A stretch of DNA of 5,588 nucleotides from Crocinitomicaceae bacterium (lineage in GTDB: Bacteria; Bacteroidota; Bacteroidia; Flavobacteriales_D; Crocinitomicaceae), in the NCBI GenBank assembly GCA_023264075.1, contig JALQTG010000095.1, positions 1 through 5,588 of the forward strand, written 5' to 3'. Under the pieces are notes generated by a model, which worked only from the letters and a program-made list of their open reading frames with translations, was not told where the DNA came from and did no database searches. The position numbers and the translations under genes were made by a program. Of the stretch, positions 1 to 5,588 are shown piece by piece; the first letter of the stretch is position 1, and every line of letters begins with the position of its first letter.

Positions 1-1
1 T

Positions 2-568
2 AATCCAGAGATAGAGAAAGCATGGCAGCAAGAAATGGATAGCCAACAAGATGAGCACATCGGTATTCCGCGCAATAAAGAGCAAGTTAAAGAAACCATG
101 ACAGAGCGTTATCCGGAATTGGAGGATTTCTATAACAAGCGTAACATCTACGAAGTGGATGAGTTAGACAAAAAGGAATATGAAGATTTCAAGGCCAAAT
201 TATCGAAAGAGGAACTTGAATTATTAAACAGTGGTAAGCACTTCTATCAATTAGATTTCGAAAACTTAGGTGGATTGGTGATGCCATTAATATTAGAAAC
301 AACCTTTACAGATGGAACAACTGAAGTGATTCGAATTCCTGCAGAAATTTGGAAAACAAACAACTATAACGTGTCGAAGGTTTTTATTTTCGAGAAAGAA
401 GCTGCTTCTTTCCGATTAGATCCTTTCTTAGAAACAGCCGATACTGATTTGTCCAATAACAGCTGGCCAAGAGAAATGGAACCCACACGTTTCAAATTGT
501 TTAAGGAGAATAGATCGAATGAAAACCCTATGCAACGTCAGAAACGAGTTGATGAATTAGGGAAGTAA
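2..568 (+). CDS. M1 family metallopeptidase, C-terminal part (5' end outside window)
   Basis: The reading frame is open from the left edge (first codons read NPEIEKAWQQE before the first Met at 35), so this is the last 188 residues of a longer protein and that Met is not the start. The stretch from about residue 80 to 155 (FENLGGLVMPLILE, then RIPAEIW, VSKVF, LDPFLETADTD and NNSWP) matches from memory the conserved C-terminal beta domain of Bacteroidota M1 (gluzincin) aminopeptidases. The catalytic part, with the HExxH zinc site and GAMEN motif, would lie upstream and cannot be checked. The segment before it is charged and helical (repeated E/K/D), typical of a linker. The family cleaves N-terminal residues from peptides and is usually exported in these bacteria; export cannot be judged here. 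The gene ends at TAA and converges on the metallophosphoesterase gene. Confidence 0.8.
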   Translation, partial: NPEIEKAWQQEMDSQQDEHIGIPRNKEQVKETMTERYPELEDFYNKRNIYEVDELDKKEYEDFKAKLSKEELELLNSGKHFYQLDFENLGGLVMPLILETTFTDGTTEVIRIPAEIWKTNNYNVSKVFIFEKEAASFRLDPFLETADTDLSNNSWPREMEPTRFKLFKENRSNENPMQRQKRVDELGK

Positions 569-716
569 TTTCAAAGATCCAGGTTCATTGCGCTGCGTGC
601 GTTCGAAGTTGTGTGACTACTTTATTGATTTAAAGGTTCTTTTAAAGTTAAAATTTAGGGGCGAATAAATATTCGCCCCTTGCTTTTATTGGTACTTCAA
701 AACTGATTTTTTCCTT
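569..716. other. Intergenic gap between convergent genes
   Basis: These 148 bases separate the two convergent stop codons. Apart from the terminator hairpin at 657-680 there is no open frame of note. The piece 569-650 is unstructured to the eye and holds no recognisable RNA gene or promoter. No promoter is expected, since both neighbours end here. Confidence 0.5.
657..690. terminator. Probable bidirectional intrinsic terminator between convergent genes
   Basis: A perfect 10-bp inverted repeat (AGGGGCGAAT at 657-666, ATTCGCCCCT at 671-680) encloses a 4-base AAAT loop. On the plus strand it is followed by the T-rich TGCTTTTATT. On the minus strand it is followed by TAAATTTTAACTTT, also T-rich. 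It sits in the gap between the stop of the M1 peptidase gene (568) and the stop of the metallophosphoesterase gene (717), where both converging transcripts need an end. The U tract is interrupted on both sides, so efficiency is uncertain. Confidence 0.75.
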
Positions 717-1217
717 TTAAGCCCCTCTCCTACCAAGCTCTATTACTTCTAGATTAGAAATCTCTTTTCCGTTTATCTCAAAGCGTAAAATGGTTTTAAC
801 AGCATGAAATCCTTTATTACCACAAGCACCCGGATTCATCCATAACATATTGTAACGTCTATCCATTTGAACCAACAAAATGTGGGAGTGTCCACAGACC
901 AAAATAGTTGGAACACCATTTTTTTCCAATTCCTCGTAAAGTGGTTTTGAATACTTCCCTGGTTTACCAGCTATGTGTGTAATGAGCACCTCCACATCAT
1001 CGACCTTAAATCGATCAAAAAGAACTGTATCCCTTCTCACAACATGGTCGTCAATATTACCATAGACAATTCTTAGAGGCTTCCATGATCTCAATTCATC
1101 AATAACGTCTAGGCTACCAATGTCTCCAGCATGCCAGATTTGGTCCACATCTTTAAAATAGTCTTTAATGCGGAGATCTAACTCGCCATGCGTATCTGAT
1201 AAAACACCAATTCTCAT
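717..1217 (-). CDS. YfcE/MJ0936-type metallophosphoesterase (phosphodiesterase)
   Basis: This is a 166-residue calcineurin-like phosphoesterase of the small YfcE/MJ0936 type (the family is usually 155-180 residues). All metal-binding blocks are visible in order: SDTHG with D8 and H10, HAGDIG with D32, YGNID with N54, ITH with H81, and CGHSH with H110 and H112. Such enzymes bind two divalent metals and hydrolyse phosphodiester bonds; natural substrates are mostly unknown. There is no signal peptide or membrane segment, so it is cytoplasmic. The start at 1217 is the natural one because MRIGVLSDTHG begins directly with the first beta strand and metal motif. No Shine-Dalgarno sequence is visible. 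It lies 39 bases after the TIGR03643 gene and is the last gene of the minus-strand run, just before the terminator hairpin. Confidence 0.93.
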   Translation of the reverse strand: MRIGVLSDTHGELDLRIKDYFKDVDQIWHAGDIGSLDVIDELRSWKPLRIVYGNIDDHVVRRDTVLFDRFKVDDVEVLITHIAGKPGKYSKPLYEELEKNGVPTILVCGHSHILLVQMDRRYNMLWMNPGACGNKGFHAVKTILRFEINGKEISNLEVIELGRRGA

Positions 1218-1256
1218 ACGTTATGATGAACTATTCCCAACAAAGATGGGATAAAA

Positions 1257-1529
1257 TTATCTTTTGCTGACTTTATTATTTGAAATTACTCGCTGTCGCG
1301 AGCATTTGTGGCGGCCTTCAGTAAAAGTCCGTTTCTTTAAGTGCTTGGTTGCTCTCCCTTGCACTCTTTCCCTCCAAAGTCGCCAACTAGATGGCTTAAG
1401 TTCTTTTCGCATCAATTCAATGACTTCCTTCTCACTAATTCCAAATTGATAGAAAATAGCATCAAATGGTGTTCGATCTTCCCATGCCATTTCAATAATT
1501 CGATCTATTTCTCGTTCCGATAATGTCAT
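1257..1529 (-). CDS. TIGR03643 / DUF2805 family protein
   Basis: This 90-residue basic protein has no signal peptide. Its sequence matches the TIGR03643 (DUF2805) family as remembered: an acidic start with IIEMAWEDRTPFDAI (12-25), FGISEKEVIELMRKELKPSS (29-48), then LWRERVQGR (51-59), TKH and a final KCSRQR (75-80). Residues 20-59 look like a helix-turn-helix, and the many Arg/Lys residues would suit nucleic-acid binding; that is inference, and no function is established for the family. The last ten residues after CSRQR (VISNNKVSKR) extend beyond the conserved core and are probably disordered. I recall family members being found near photolyase/cryptochrome genes in marine bacteria, but no such gene is in this window. 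It follows the lipoprotein gene by 51 bases. Confidence 0.88.
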   Translation of the reverse strand: MTLSEREIDRIIEMAWEDRTPFDAIFYQFGISEKEVIELMRKELKPSSWRLWRERVQGRATKHLKKRTFTEGRHKCSRQRVISNNKVSKR

Positions 1530-1580
1530 ACATGAAAAACATACAGCACGGCTATTTGTTCAACGAATAACAGGTTGTTT

Positions 1581-2066
1581 TTATGGAAACAAGCGATGTT
1601 CGGGAGGGAAATAATCAGCGTGATAATCTCGTTCCTCCACAAATAGCCAATTATAACCACTGTCCTTTGACAATGCATAAATCATTATTGTACTGTCGAG
1701 AGTAGAATAGTCGCTTTCAAGCTTTACTTCCATTTTAACTTGAATTAACCCATCCTGCTGAATAATGTCTTTTTGAAGATGCGTTTTCCAATATACTTCA
1801 TCTTCTCGTTGATAATACCATTGGTCATAAGACTGTTCGGTCGGGGTTACTTCTTGAAATCTTTGAAGAATTGCATCGTTGCCGAGACTTTGATAATGTT
1901 TTACTACAGAAGGATGAGTGAGCCCCAAATACATTAAGGCATCTCCAGTATTTCGCGCATCAAAAAGAGCTTTTACATCTCGAGAAAGTGCCATCTCTTG
2001 TTCGGAATTAAGTGAACAACCGGTGACAAAAATAATCGCAAACAGTATGTAAAAAATACGTTTCAT
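1581..2066 (-). CDS. Small lipoprotein, unknown function (possible NTF2-like fold)
   Basis: The N-terminus is a lipoprotein signal: MKR, a hydrophobic run (residues 4-14) and the lipobox VTGC with Cys17 as the lipid-attached residue. The mature part is about 145 residues, hydrophilic and without membrane segments, so the product should be anchored in a membrane facing the periplasm or surface. I do not recognise the family. The opening helix with DVKALFDARNTGDALMYL and the ending with IMIYALSK and WLFVEERDY recall the helix-then-curved-sheet pattern of NTF2/SnoaL-like domains; this is a weak inference from pattern only. No acidic patch follows Cys17 directly (SLNSEQE), so a surface-export signal is not obvious. 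The start codon lies one base after the TspO stop codon, so the two genes are very likely co-transcribed and translationally coupled. Confidence 0.8.
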   Translation of the reverse strand: MKRIFYILFAIIFVTGCSLNSEQEMALSRDVKALFDARNTGDALMYLGLTHPSVVKHYQSLGNDAILQRFQEVTPTEQSYDQWYYQREDEVYWKTHLQKDIIQQDGLIQVKMEVKLESDYSTLDSTIMIYALSKDSGYNWLFVEERDYHADYFPPEHRLFP

Positions 2067-2067
2067 G

Positions 2068-2598
2068 CTAATTGAGCAACACGATACTTAAATTGAGTAA
2101 GGTTGCGAAACACACCCACAGAAAATAAGGTAACAACAAAAAAGTAGCGAGTCGATCCAATCTCCAAAAATGTTTCATGAGAAAAGCAATTAGTACTAAA
2201 AGTATGAAAATGATGACCAATGCTGCTGAAGGATTTTCCCACCCAAAAAAAGCTGGTGTCCAGAATAAATTGAACACAAAATGAAAACCAAAAAACGCTA
2301 AACCTCTAAGTGCATACTTCCGAATAATGGGGTATCGACTTTTAGAAGACACTTGCCAGATTCTGGCAAAGCTTATTCCCATAAGGATATACAGGGTAGT
2401 CCATGCAGGACCAAAAAGCCAATTTGGTGGTTGAAAAACTGGTTTATTCAATGCTTTGTACCAATCACTTGCTCCACTCTGGAAGAGAAAGCCGCTGAGT
2501 CCACCCAAGAGCATAATAACGGCAGCTGAGACAATCATTTTAAGAATGAGTCCTTTTCTAAAAGAAGATGTGCTGTGCGGTTCTGAAAGTATTGCCAT
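2068..2598 (-). CDS. tspO: TspO/MBR family membrane protein (tryptophan-rich sensory protein)
   Basis: This is a five-helix membrane protein of the TspO/MBR (peripheral benzodiazepine receptor-like) family. Visible hallmarks are WYKALNKPVFQPPNWLF (46-62), W66, LYILMG (69-74), FNLFWTPAFFGW (109-120) and LPYFLWVCFATLLN (156-169). Hydrophobic spans lie near residues 17-39, 65-83, 97-118, 124-141 and 152-174. Family members bind porphyrins and other hydrophobic ligands and are tied to oxygen, light or stress responses in some bacteria. The start is uncertain. Met1 (2598) gives 176 residues and a 41-base overlap with the deacetylase gene. Met21 (2538) gives 156 residues, nearer the usual length, and is preceded by AAAAGGA 12 bases upstream. 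The residues RKGLILK just before Met21 look like a normal TspO N-terminus, which favours the longer form, so the question stays open. Confidence 0.93.
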   Translation of the reverse strand: MAILSEPHSTSSFRKGLILKMIVSAAVIMLLGGLSGFLFQSGASDWYKALNKPVFQPPNWLFGPAWTTLYILMGISFARIWQVSSKSRYPIIRKYALRGLAFFGFHFVFNLFWTPAFFGWENPSAALVIIFILLVLIAFLMKHFWRLDRLATFLLLPYFLWVCFATLLNLSIVLLN

Positions 2599-3460
2599 GG
2601 GCTTCTATAATATGTTTAATATCTGGAGAATATCCTCCTCCCATACTTGTAACGATAGGGATATGATTTTCGTTTGCAAAGTTAAAAACAATTTCGTCTC
2701 TACGCTTACAACCTTCGCGGGAAACTCCTAAACGTCCCAACTTGTCGGTATCTATAATATCTACACCAGATTGAAAAAACAAAAAGTCAGGAATAAATTG
2801 ACTAGTAATTTCAGCAAGGTGTTTTTCCAGCAAGTATAGGTATTCCTTGTCTTTGATTCCATCTTCCAATTCCACATCCAACGAAGAGGTTTCTTTATGC
2901 AACGGATAATTGTTCCTCCCATGCATTGAGAACGTAAATACGCGATCTTCGTCCCGAAAGATTTCTGCAGTTCCATTACCTTGATGGACATCTAAATCAA
3001 TGATTAAAATGCTCTTCGCTTTTTTAGTGTCCAAAAGCCATTGTGCGGCAATTGCCTGGTCATTGAGTAAACAGAATCCCTCTCCCCTGTTCGAATAAGC
3101 ATGATGAGTTCCTCCAGCAATGTTCATCGCTGCACCAAACTCCAATGCGTACTCTGCACATTTGCGCGTTCCTTCCATAATGATTTGTTCACGCAAAATT
3201 AGTCGTTCATCATGAGGAAACCCAGACTTTCGCTGTTCACGAAGAGAAATTCGAAGTGCCTTTAGATTTTCAAAATACACAGGATCATGAACACTTAATA
3301 CGAACGACTCATCTATAACTGCCGGACTAAAAAAATTCTGCTCTTCAACAGTTCCTTCATACAAAAGTTGCTTAGGGAGCAGTTCATACTTTTCCATCGG
3401 AAATCGATGCCCTGAAGGCAACGGTTGAACGTAGTATTCATTAAATGCAATCTTTAGCAT
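2558..3460 (-). CDS. Histone deacetylase superfamily hydrolase, class IV (HDAC11)-like
   Basis: This is a complete 300-residue zinc-dependent deacetylase-fold enzyme. Catalytic features are all present: GGTHHA with the His pair H119/H120, GEGFCLLND (126-134), IDLDVHQGNGT with zinc ligands D157 and H159, SGVD with third zinc ligand D234, and MGGGY with transition-state Tyr Y277. The DxDxHQGNG form and the short single-domain length resemble class IV (HDAC11-type) rather than class I or AcuC-type proteins. Such enzymes remove acyl groups from lysine or small amines; the substrate here is unknown. No signal peptide is seen, so it acts in the cytoplasm. The start is five bases after the DUF819 stop codon, and the 3' end overlaps the longer form of tspO. 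It is thus in the middle of a tightly packed operon. Confidence 0.93.
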   Translation of the reverse strand: MLKIAFNEYYVQPLPSGHRFPMEKYELLPKQLLYEGTVEEQNFFSPAVIDESFVLSVHDPVYFENLKALRISLREQRKSGFPHDERLILREQIIMEGTRKCAEYALEFGAAMNIAGGTHHAYSNRGEGFCLLNDQAIAAQWLLDTKKAKSILIIDLDVHQGNGTAEIFRDEDRVFTFSMHGRNNYPLHKETSSLDVELEDGIKDKEYLYLLEKHLAEITSQFIPDFLFFQSGVDIIDTDKLGRLGVSREGCKRRDEIVFNFANENHIPIVTSMGGGYSPDIKHIIEAHGNTFRTAQHIFF

Positions 3461-3465
3461 TTCAA

Positions 3466-5136
3466 CTAAATTGGAGCAACGAGGCGCATCATTTCAGCAC
3501 AAGCCCATGCTCCAAAGGTTCCGATGAAATAACCAAACACGGCCATCAAGACTCCCACAGTAGTGAGCGCGGGATGAAACGCATTTGCGACAATTGGAGC
3601 GGACGCAGCTCCTCCCACGTTGGCTTGACTTCCAACTGCCAAAAAGAAGAATGGCGCGCGAATAATTTTCGCAACAACGATTAACAAACCAGCATGAAAA
3701 GCCATCCAAACGATACCAACTAAAATGAGCAGCGGTTTGTGAAACACTTGTGTAATATCGACTTTCATTCCGATGGTCGCAACGAGTATATACAAAAATA
3801 CGGATCCTATTTTTGAGGCACCAACACCTTCGTAGGATTTAGCCTTAGTAAAACTCAATACTAAACCGTATAGCGTAGCCAACACAACCATCCAGAAAAA
3901 TCCATTCCCAAGGGTACTGGATTTTCCGAGAATACCAGCGAAATACTCCGAGAAAAACGTACTTCCAAAATGTGAAAGTGCCACTCCACCAAATACTAAC
4001 CCAGCGATTACCATAAAATCCGTTAAGGTAGGCTTACGTTGAACAGAGAGTTGAAAATTTTCCACTTTGTGTACGAGTTCGTCGATCGCTGAACTATCGG
4101 CTTTAAACCATTTATCGATGCGTGCTTTCTTACCTATTCCAAACAAAATAACTGCCATCCAAATGTTGGCAACCACAATATCCACAATCAACATTCCACC
4201 AAAAAGCGACTCTTTGTATTTATATGTTTCTAGCATGGCCGATTGATTCGCTCCACCGCCAATCCAACTTCCGGCGATCGTTGCCAATCCTTTCCATGTG
4301 GCCTCATTTCCTTCACCTCCAACAGTTTCAGGAGAGAAAAACGAAAACAACCAAACGGAGAAAACACCTCCAATAATAATTCCCACAGTACCTGTAAAAA
4401 ACATAATCAAGGACTTGGAACCTAGCCCAAAGAGGCTTTTCATGTCCACCGAAATGATGAGCAGAATCAACGATCCCGGCAATAGATACCTACTCGCCAT
4501 GTAATATAAGCCACTGACATCTGGATTGATTACATTAAAAGACGTCAAAGCAGCAGGAATCATGTAGCACAGAAATAACGCAGGAATTACTGTATATAGT
4601 CGTTTCCAACTTTTTCCGTTGAGGTTCGAAGTATAAAAAATCAACGCCAACACTACGAGTAAAATACCAAAAACTATTTTATCGTCTTTAATGAGTGGAT
4701 TTTTCGGTTCAAACTCTAAGAACTTATACTTTACCTTTCCCGAAGGATTGCTTGATAAACTTAACTTTTCTCCGTTCAAAAAAGGGATAATTTTGAGTTG
4801 AATAATTTCATTTATACCAGGATTTCGAAACATGAGGTCACCCATTTCCGCAACTACAATACTATCCTCATTAAATGAAATTTGAATCTTGTCTGCCTTT
4901 GCTAAAACACGGCGGTCTTGGTCATTAAAAACAATAAGTACATAAGGCTTCTCAACAAACCGATCTGAATTCCCTGAAAATTCAAACATTTCGAAATAAG
5001 CCTCATCCGCTTCAGGCAACGACTCTGTAGTGATTAACAGAGAATCTTTACCACTCACCAAGACCTGCTCTGTCTCTTGGGAAAATAAAAATGGGAAACT
5101 ACTTAAAACAGAAATTAAGACAAGAACAAACTTCAT
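3466..5136 (-). CDS. DUF819 family membrane protein with exported N-terminal domain
   Basis: This 556-residue protein has three parts. Residues 1-19 form a cleavable-looking signal peptide (MKFVLVLISV, then SSFPFLFSQ). Residues 20 to about 150 are a hydrophilic, beta-rich domain (for example VEKPYVLIVFND and ADKIQISFNEDSIVVAEMGD) expected in the periplasm. From about 153 to 550 is a polytopic core of roughly ten or more hydrophobic spans that matches DUF819 (YjcL-type), with signature blocks AGSWIGGGANQSAM (288-301) and GSQANVGGAASAPIVANAF (502-520). A polar stretch near 337-370 (KKARIDKW onward) is probably a cytoplasmic loop. DUF819 proteins look like secondary transporters but have no established substrate. 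The usual core is about 380-400 residues, so the N-terminal part is an addition. The gene begins 27 bases after the barrel gene and ends five bases before the deacetylase gene. Confidence 0.9.
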   Translation of the reverse strand: MKFVLVLISVLSSFPFLFSQETEQVLVSGKDSLLITTESLPEADEAYFEMFEFSGNSDRFVEKPYVLIVFNDQDRRVLAKADKIQISFNEDSIVVAEMGDLMFRNPGINEIIQLKIIPFLNGEKLSLSSNPSGKVKYKFLEFEPKNPLIKDDKIVFGILLVVLALIFYTSNLNGKSWKRLYTVIPALFLCYMIPAALTSFNVINPDVSGLYYMASRYLLPGSLILLIISVDMKSLFGLGSKSLIMFFTGTVGIIIGGVFSVWLFSFFSPETVGGEGNEATWKGLATIAGSWIGGGANQSAMLETYKYKESLFGGMLIVDIVVANIWMAVILFGIGKKARIDKWFKADSSAIDELVHKVENFQLSVQRKPTLTDFMVIAGLVFGGVALSHFGSTFFSEYFAGILGKSSTLGNGFFWMVVLATLYGLVLSFTKAKSYEGVGASKIGSVFLYILVATIGMKVDITQVFHKPLLILVGIVWMAFHAGLLIVVAKIIRAPFFFLAVGSQANVGGAASAPIVANAFHPALTTVGVLMAVFGYFIGTFGAWACAEMMRLVAPI

Positions 5137-5163
5137 AAATGTTGATCAATCAATTAGAAACTA

Positions 5164-5588
5164 TTAGAAACGAAAACGTGCAAAACCGAATGCTGTCGAT
5201 ACGCTATTCGCATCTTTTAAGAAAAAGGACAATGCATCCCGCGAAGAAATACCAAACTCATAGGTACCACCGCCCAGTATAAAATTAATTCCCACCGGAA
5301 TATTATGCTGATATACTCCACCCCCGAAATAACCAGCACTCAACTGAAGCCATTTGATGGGACGGATATCACCTCCGACTGAAAACACAGCGTTTTGAAG
5401 AGAGCCAGGTGCATTGGCATCAAAAGGTGCAATAAGGTCAAAACCGACATTTACTATGTTTTTAACCAATTCAATGCTCCCGCCGAGTCTAAAGGTAGCA
5501 GGATTAACCAACACAATTTCTTCCTCACCAACAAGATTGAGAACTCCACCTTCTTCTAGCAATTGGTTCATTCCTTCTGTGACATTGT
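5164..5588 (-). CDS. Outer-membrane beta-barrel protein, C-terminal part (DUF5723-like; 5' end outside window)
   Basis: The frame stays open from the stop at 5164 to the right edge of the window (codons for NVTEG precede the first Met at 5571), so only the last 140 or so residues are seen and that Met is not a true start. The segment shows alternating polar/hydrophobic strands of a membrane barrel: FRLGGSIELV, VNVGFDLIAPF, AVFSVGGDIRP, LQLSAGYFGGG, VGINFILGGGTYEFGISS and a last strand AFGFARFRF ending in Phe, the usual C-terminal signal for the BAM assembly machinery. The pattern resembles DUF5723-type porin-like proteins of Bacteroidota, but the family call is from partial sequence. The stop TAA is followed at once by an in-frame TAG. 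It is the first visible gene of the minus-strand run, 27 bases ahead of the DUF819 gene. Confidence 0.7.
   Translation of the reverse strand, partial: NVTEGMNQLLEEGGVLNLVGEEEIVLVNPATFRLGGSIELVKNIVNVGFDLIAPFDANAPGSLQNAVFSVGGDIRPIKWLQLSAGYFGGGVYQHNIPVGINFILGGGTYEFGISSRDALSFFLKDANSVSTAFGFARFRF

Noticed and set aside
1235..1251. Five-bp inverted repeat TCCCA / TGGGA between the TIGR03643 and metallophosphoesterase genes.
   Set aside because: Short stem, 7-base loop and no T run; likely chance.
1530..1563. Possible promoter upstream of the TIGR03643 gene on the minus strand: TTG (1561-1563) and TATGTTTT (1536-1543), 17 bases apart, resembling the Bacteroidota TTG / TAnnTTTG pattern.
   Set aside because: The last base of the -7 element does not match, and the start site would fall almost on the ATG. 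In AT-rich DNA such matches occur by chance, so it is not listed as a feature.
1553..1569. Short inverted repeat (TATTTGT / ACGAATA, 3-base loop) in the gap between the lipoprotein and TIGR03643 genes.
   Set aside because: Seven weak pairs including a wobble and no adjacent T tract on the minus strand; too weak to call a terminator.
3445..3684. Plus-strand open frames opposite the DUF819, TspO and TIGR03643 genes (for example 3445-3684, 4243-4504, 2456-2731, 1264-1523).
   Set aside because: Each lies antisense to a well-supported gene, has a low-complexity or Ser/Asn-rich translation and matches no family I know; they are shadows of the real genes.
5153..5171. Direct repeat of ATTAGAAAC (5153-5161 and 5163-5171) at the end of the barrel gene.
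   Set aside because: Only two 9-base copies, one lying over the stop codon; no sign of a binding site or a mobile-element target duplication.
1..5588. Searched by eye for a defence system, toxin-antitoxin pair, CRISPR array, insertion sequence, integrase or tRNA.
   Set aside because: No matching motif, repeat array or terminal inverted repeats were found; the window reads as ordinary chromosomal genes.

Overview
The window looks like a chromosomal segment from a member of the Bacteroidota, most likely a Flavobacteriia-type organism. The DNA is AT-rich, start codons have little or no Shine-Dalgarno signal, and the proteins are of types common in that phylum: an M1 peptidase with a characteristic C-terminal domain, a DUF5723-like outer-membrane barrel, a TIGR03643/DUF2805 protein and a class IV-like bacterial histone deacetylase homologue. 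The exact genus cannot be read from this sequence.

Layout. At the left edge (2-568, + strand) is the 3' end of an M1-family metallopeptidase gene. A 148-base gap follows, carrying a strong hairpin (657-680) that can end transcription between two convergent units. Everything to the right lies on the minus strand and is read from right to left. It starts with the 3' part of an outer-membrane barrel gene cut by the window edge (5164-5588). Then come a DUF819 membrane protein with an extra exported N-terminal domain (3466-5136), a histone-deacetylase-family hydrolase (2558-3460), a TspO/MBR membrane protein (2068-2598), a small lipoprotein (1581-2066), a TIGR03643/DUF2805 protein (1257-1529) and a YfcE-type metallophosphoesterase (717-1217).

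Spacing between the minus-strand genes is 27, 5, -41 (overlap), 1, 51 and 39 bases in reading order. They are therefore probably one transcript or two closely nested ones, ending at the hairpin near 657-680. The tightest block is DUF819 - HDAC - TspO - lipoprotein. The protein families do not form a recognised pathway. The mix is a possible membrane transporter, a deacylase, a porphyrin/lipid-binding membrane protein and a lipoprotein. A shared role in envelope or small-molecule metabolism is only a guess.

No tRNA, rRNA, CRISPR array, insertion sequence, integrase or recognisable defence or toxin system was found. The most unusual points are the exported N-terminal domain fused to DUF819, the internal repeat of a glycine-rich motif in that protein, and the tight coupling of a complete class IV-like HDAC homologue to TspO.
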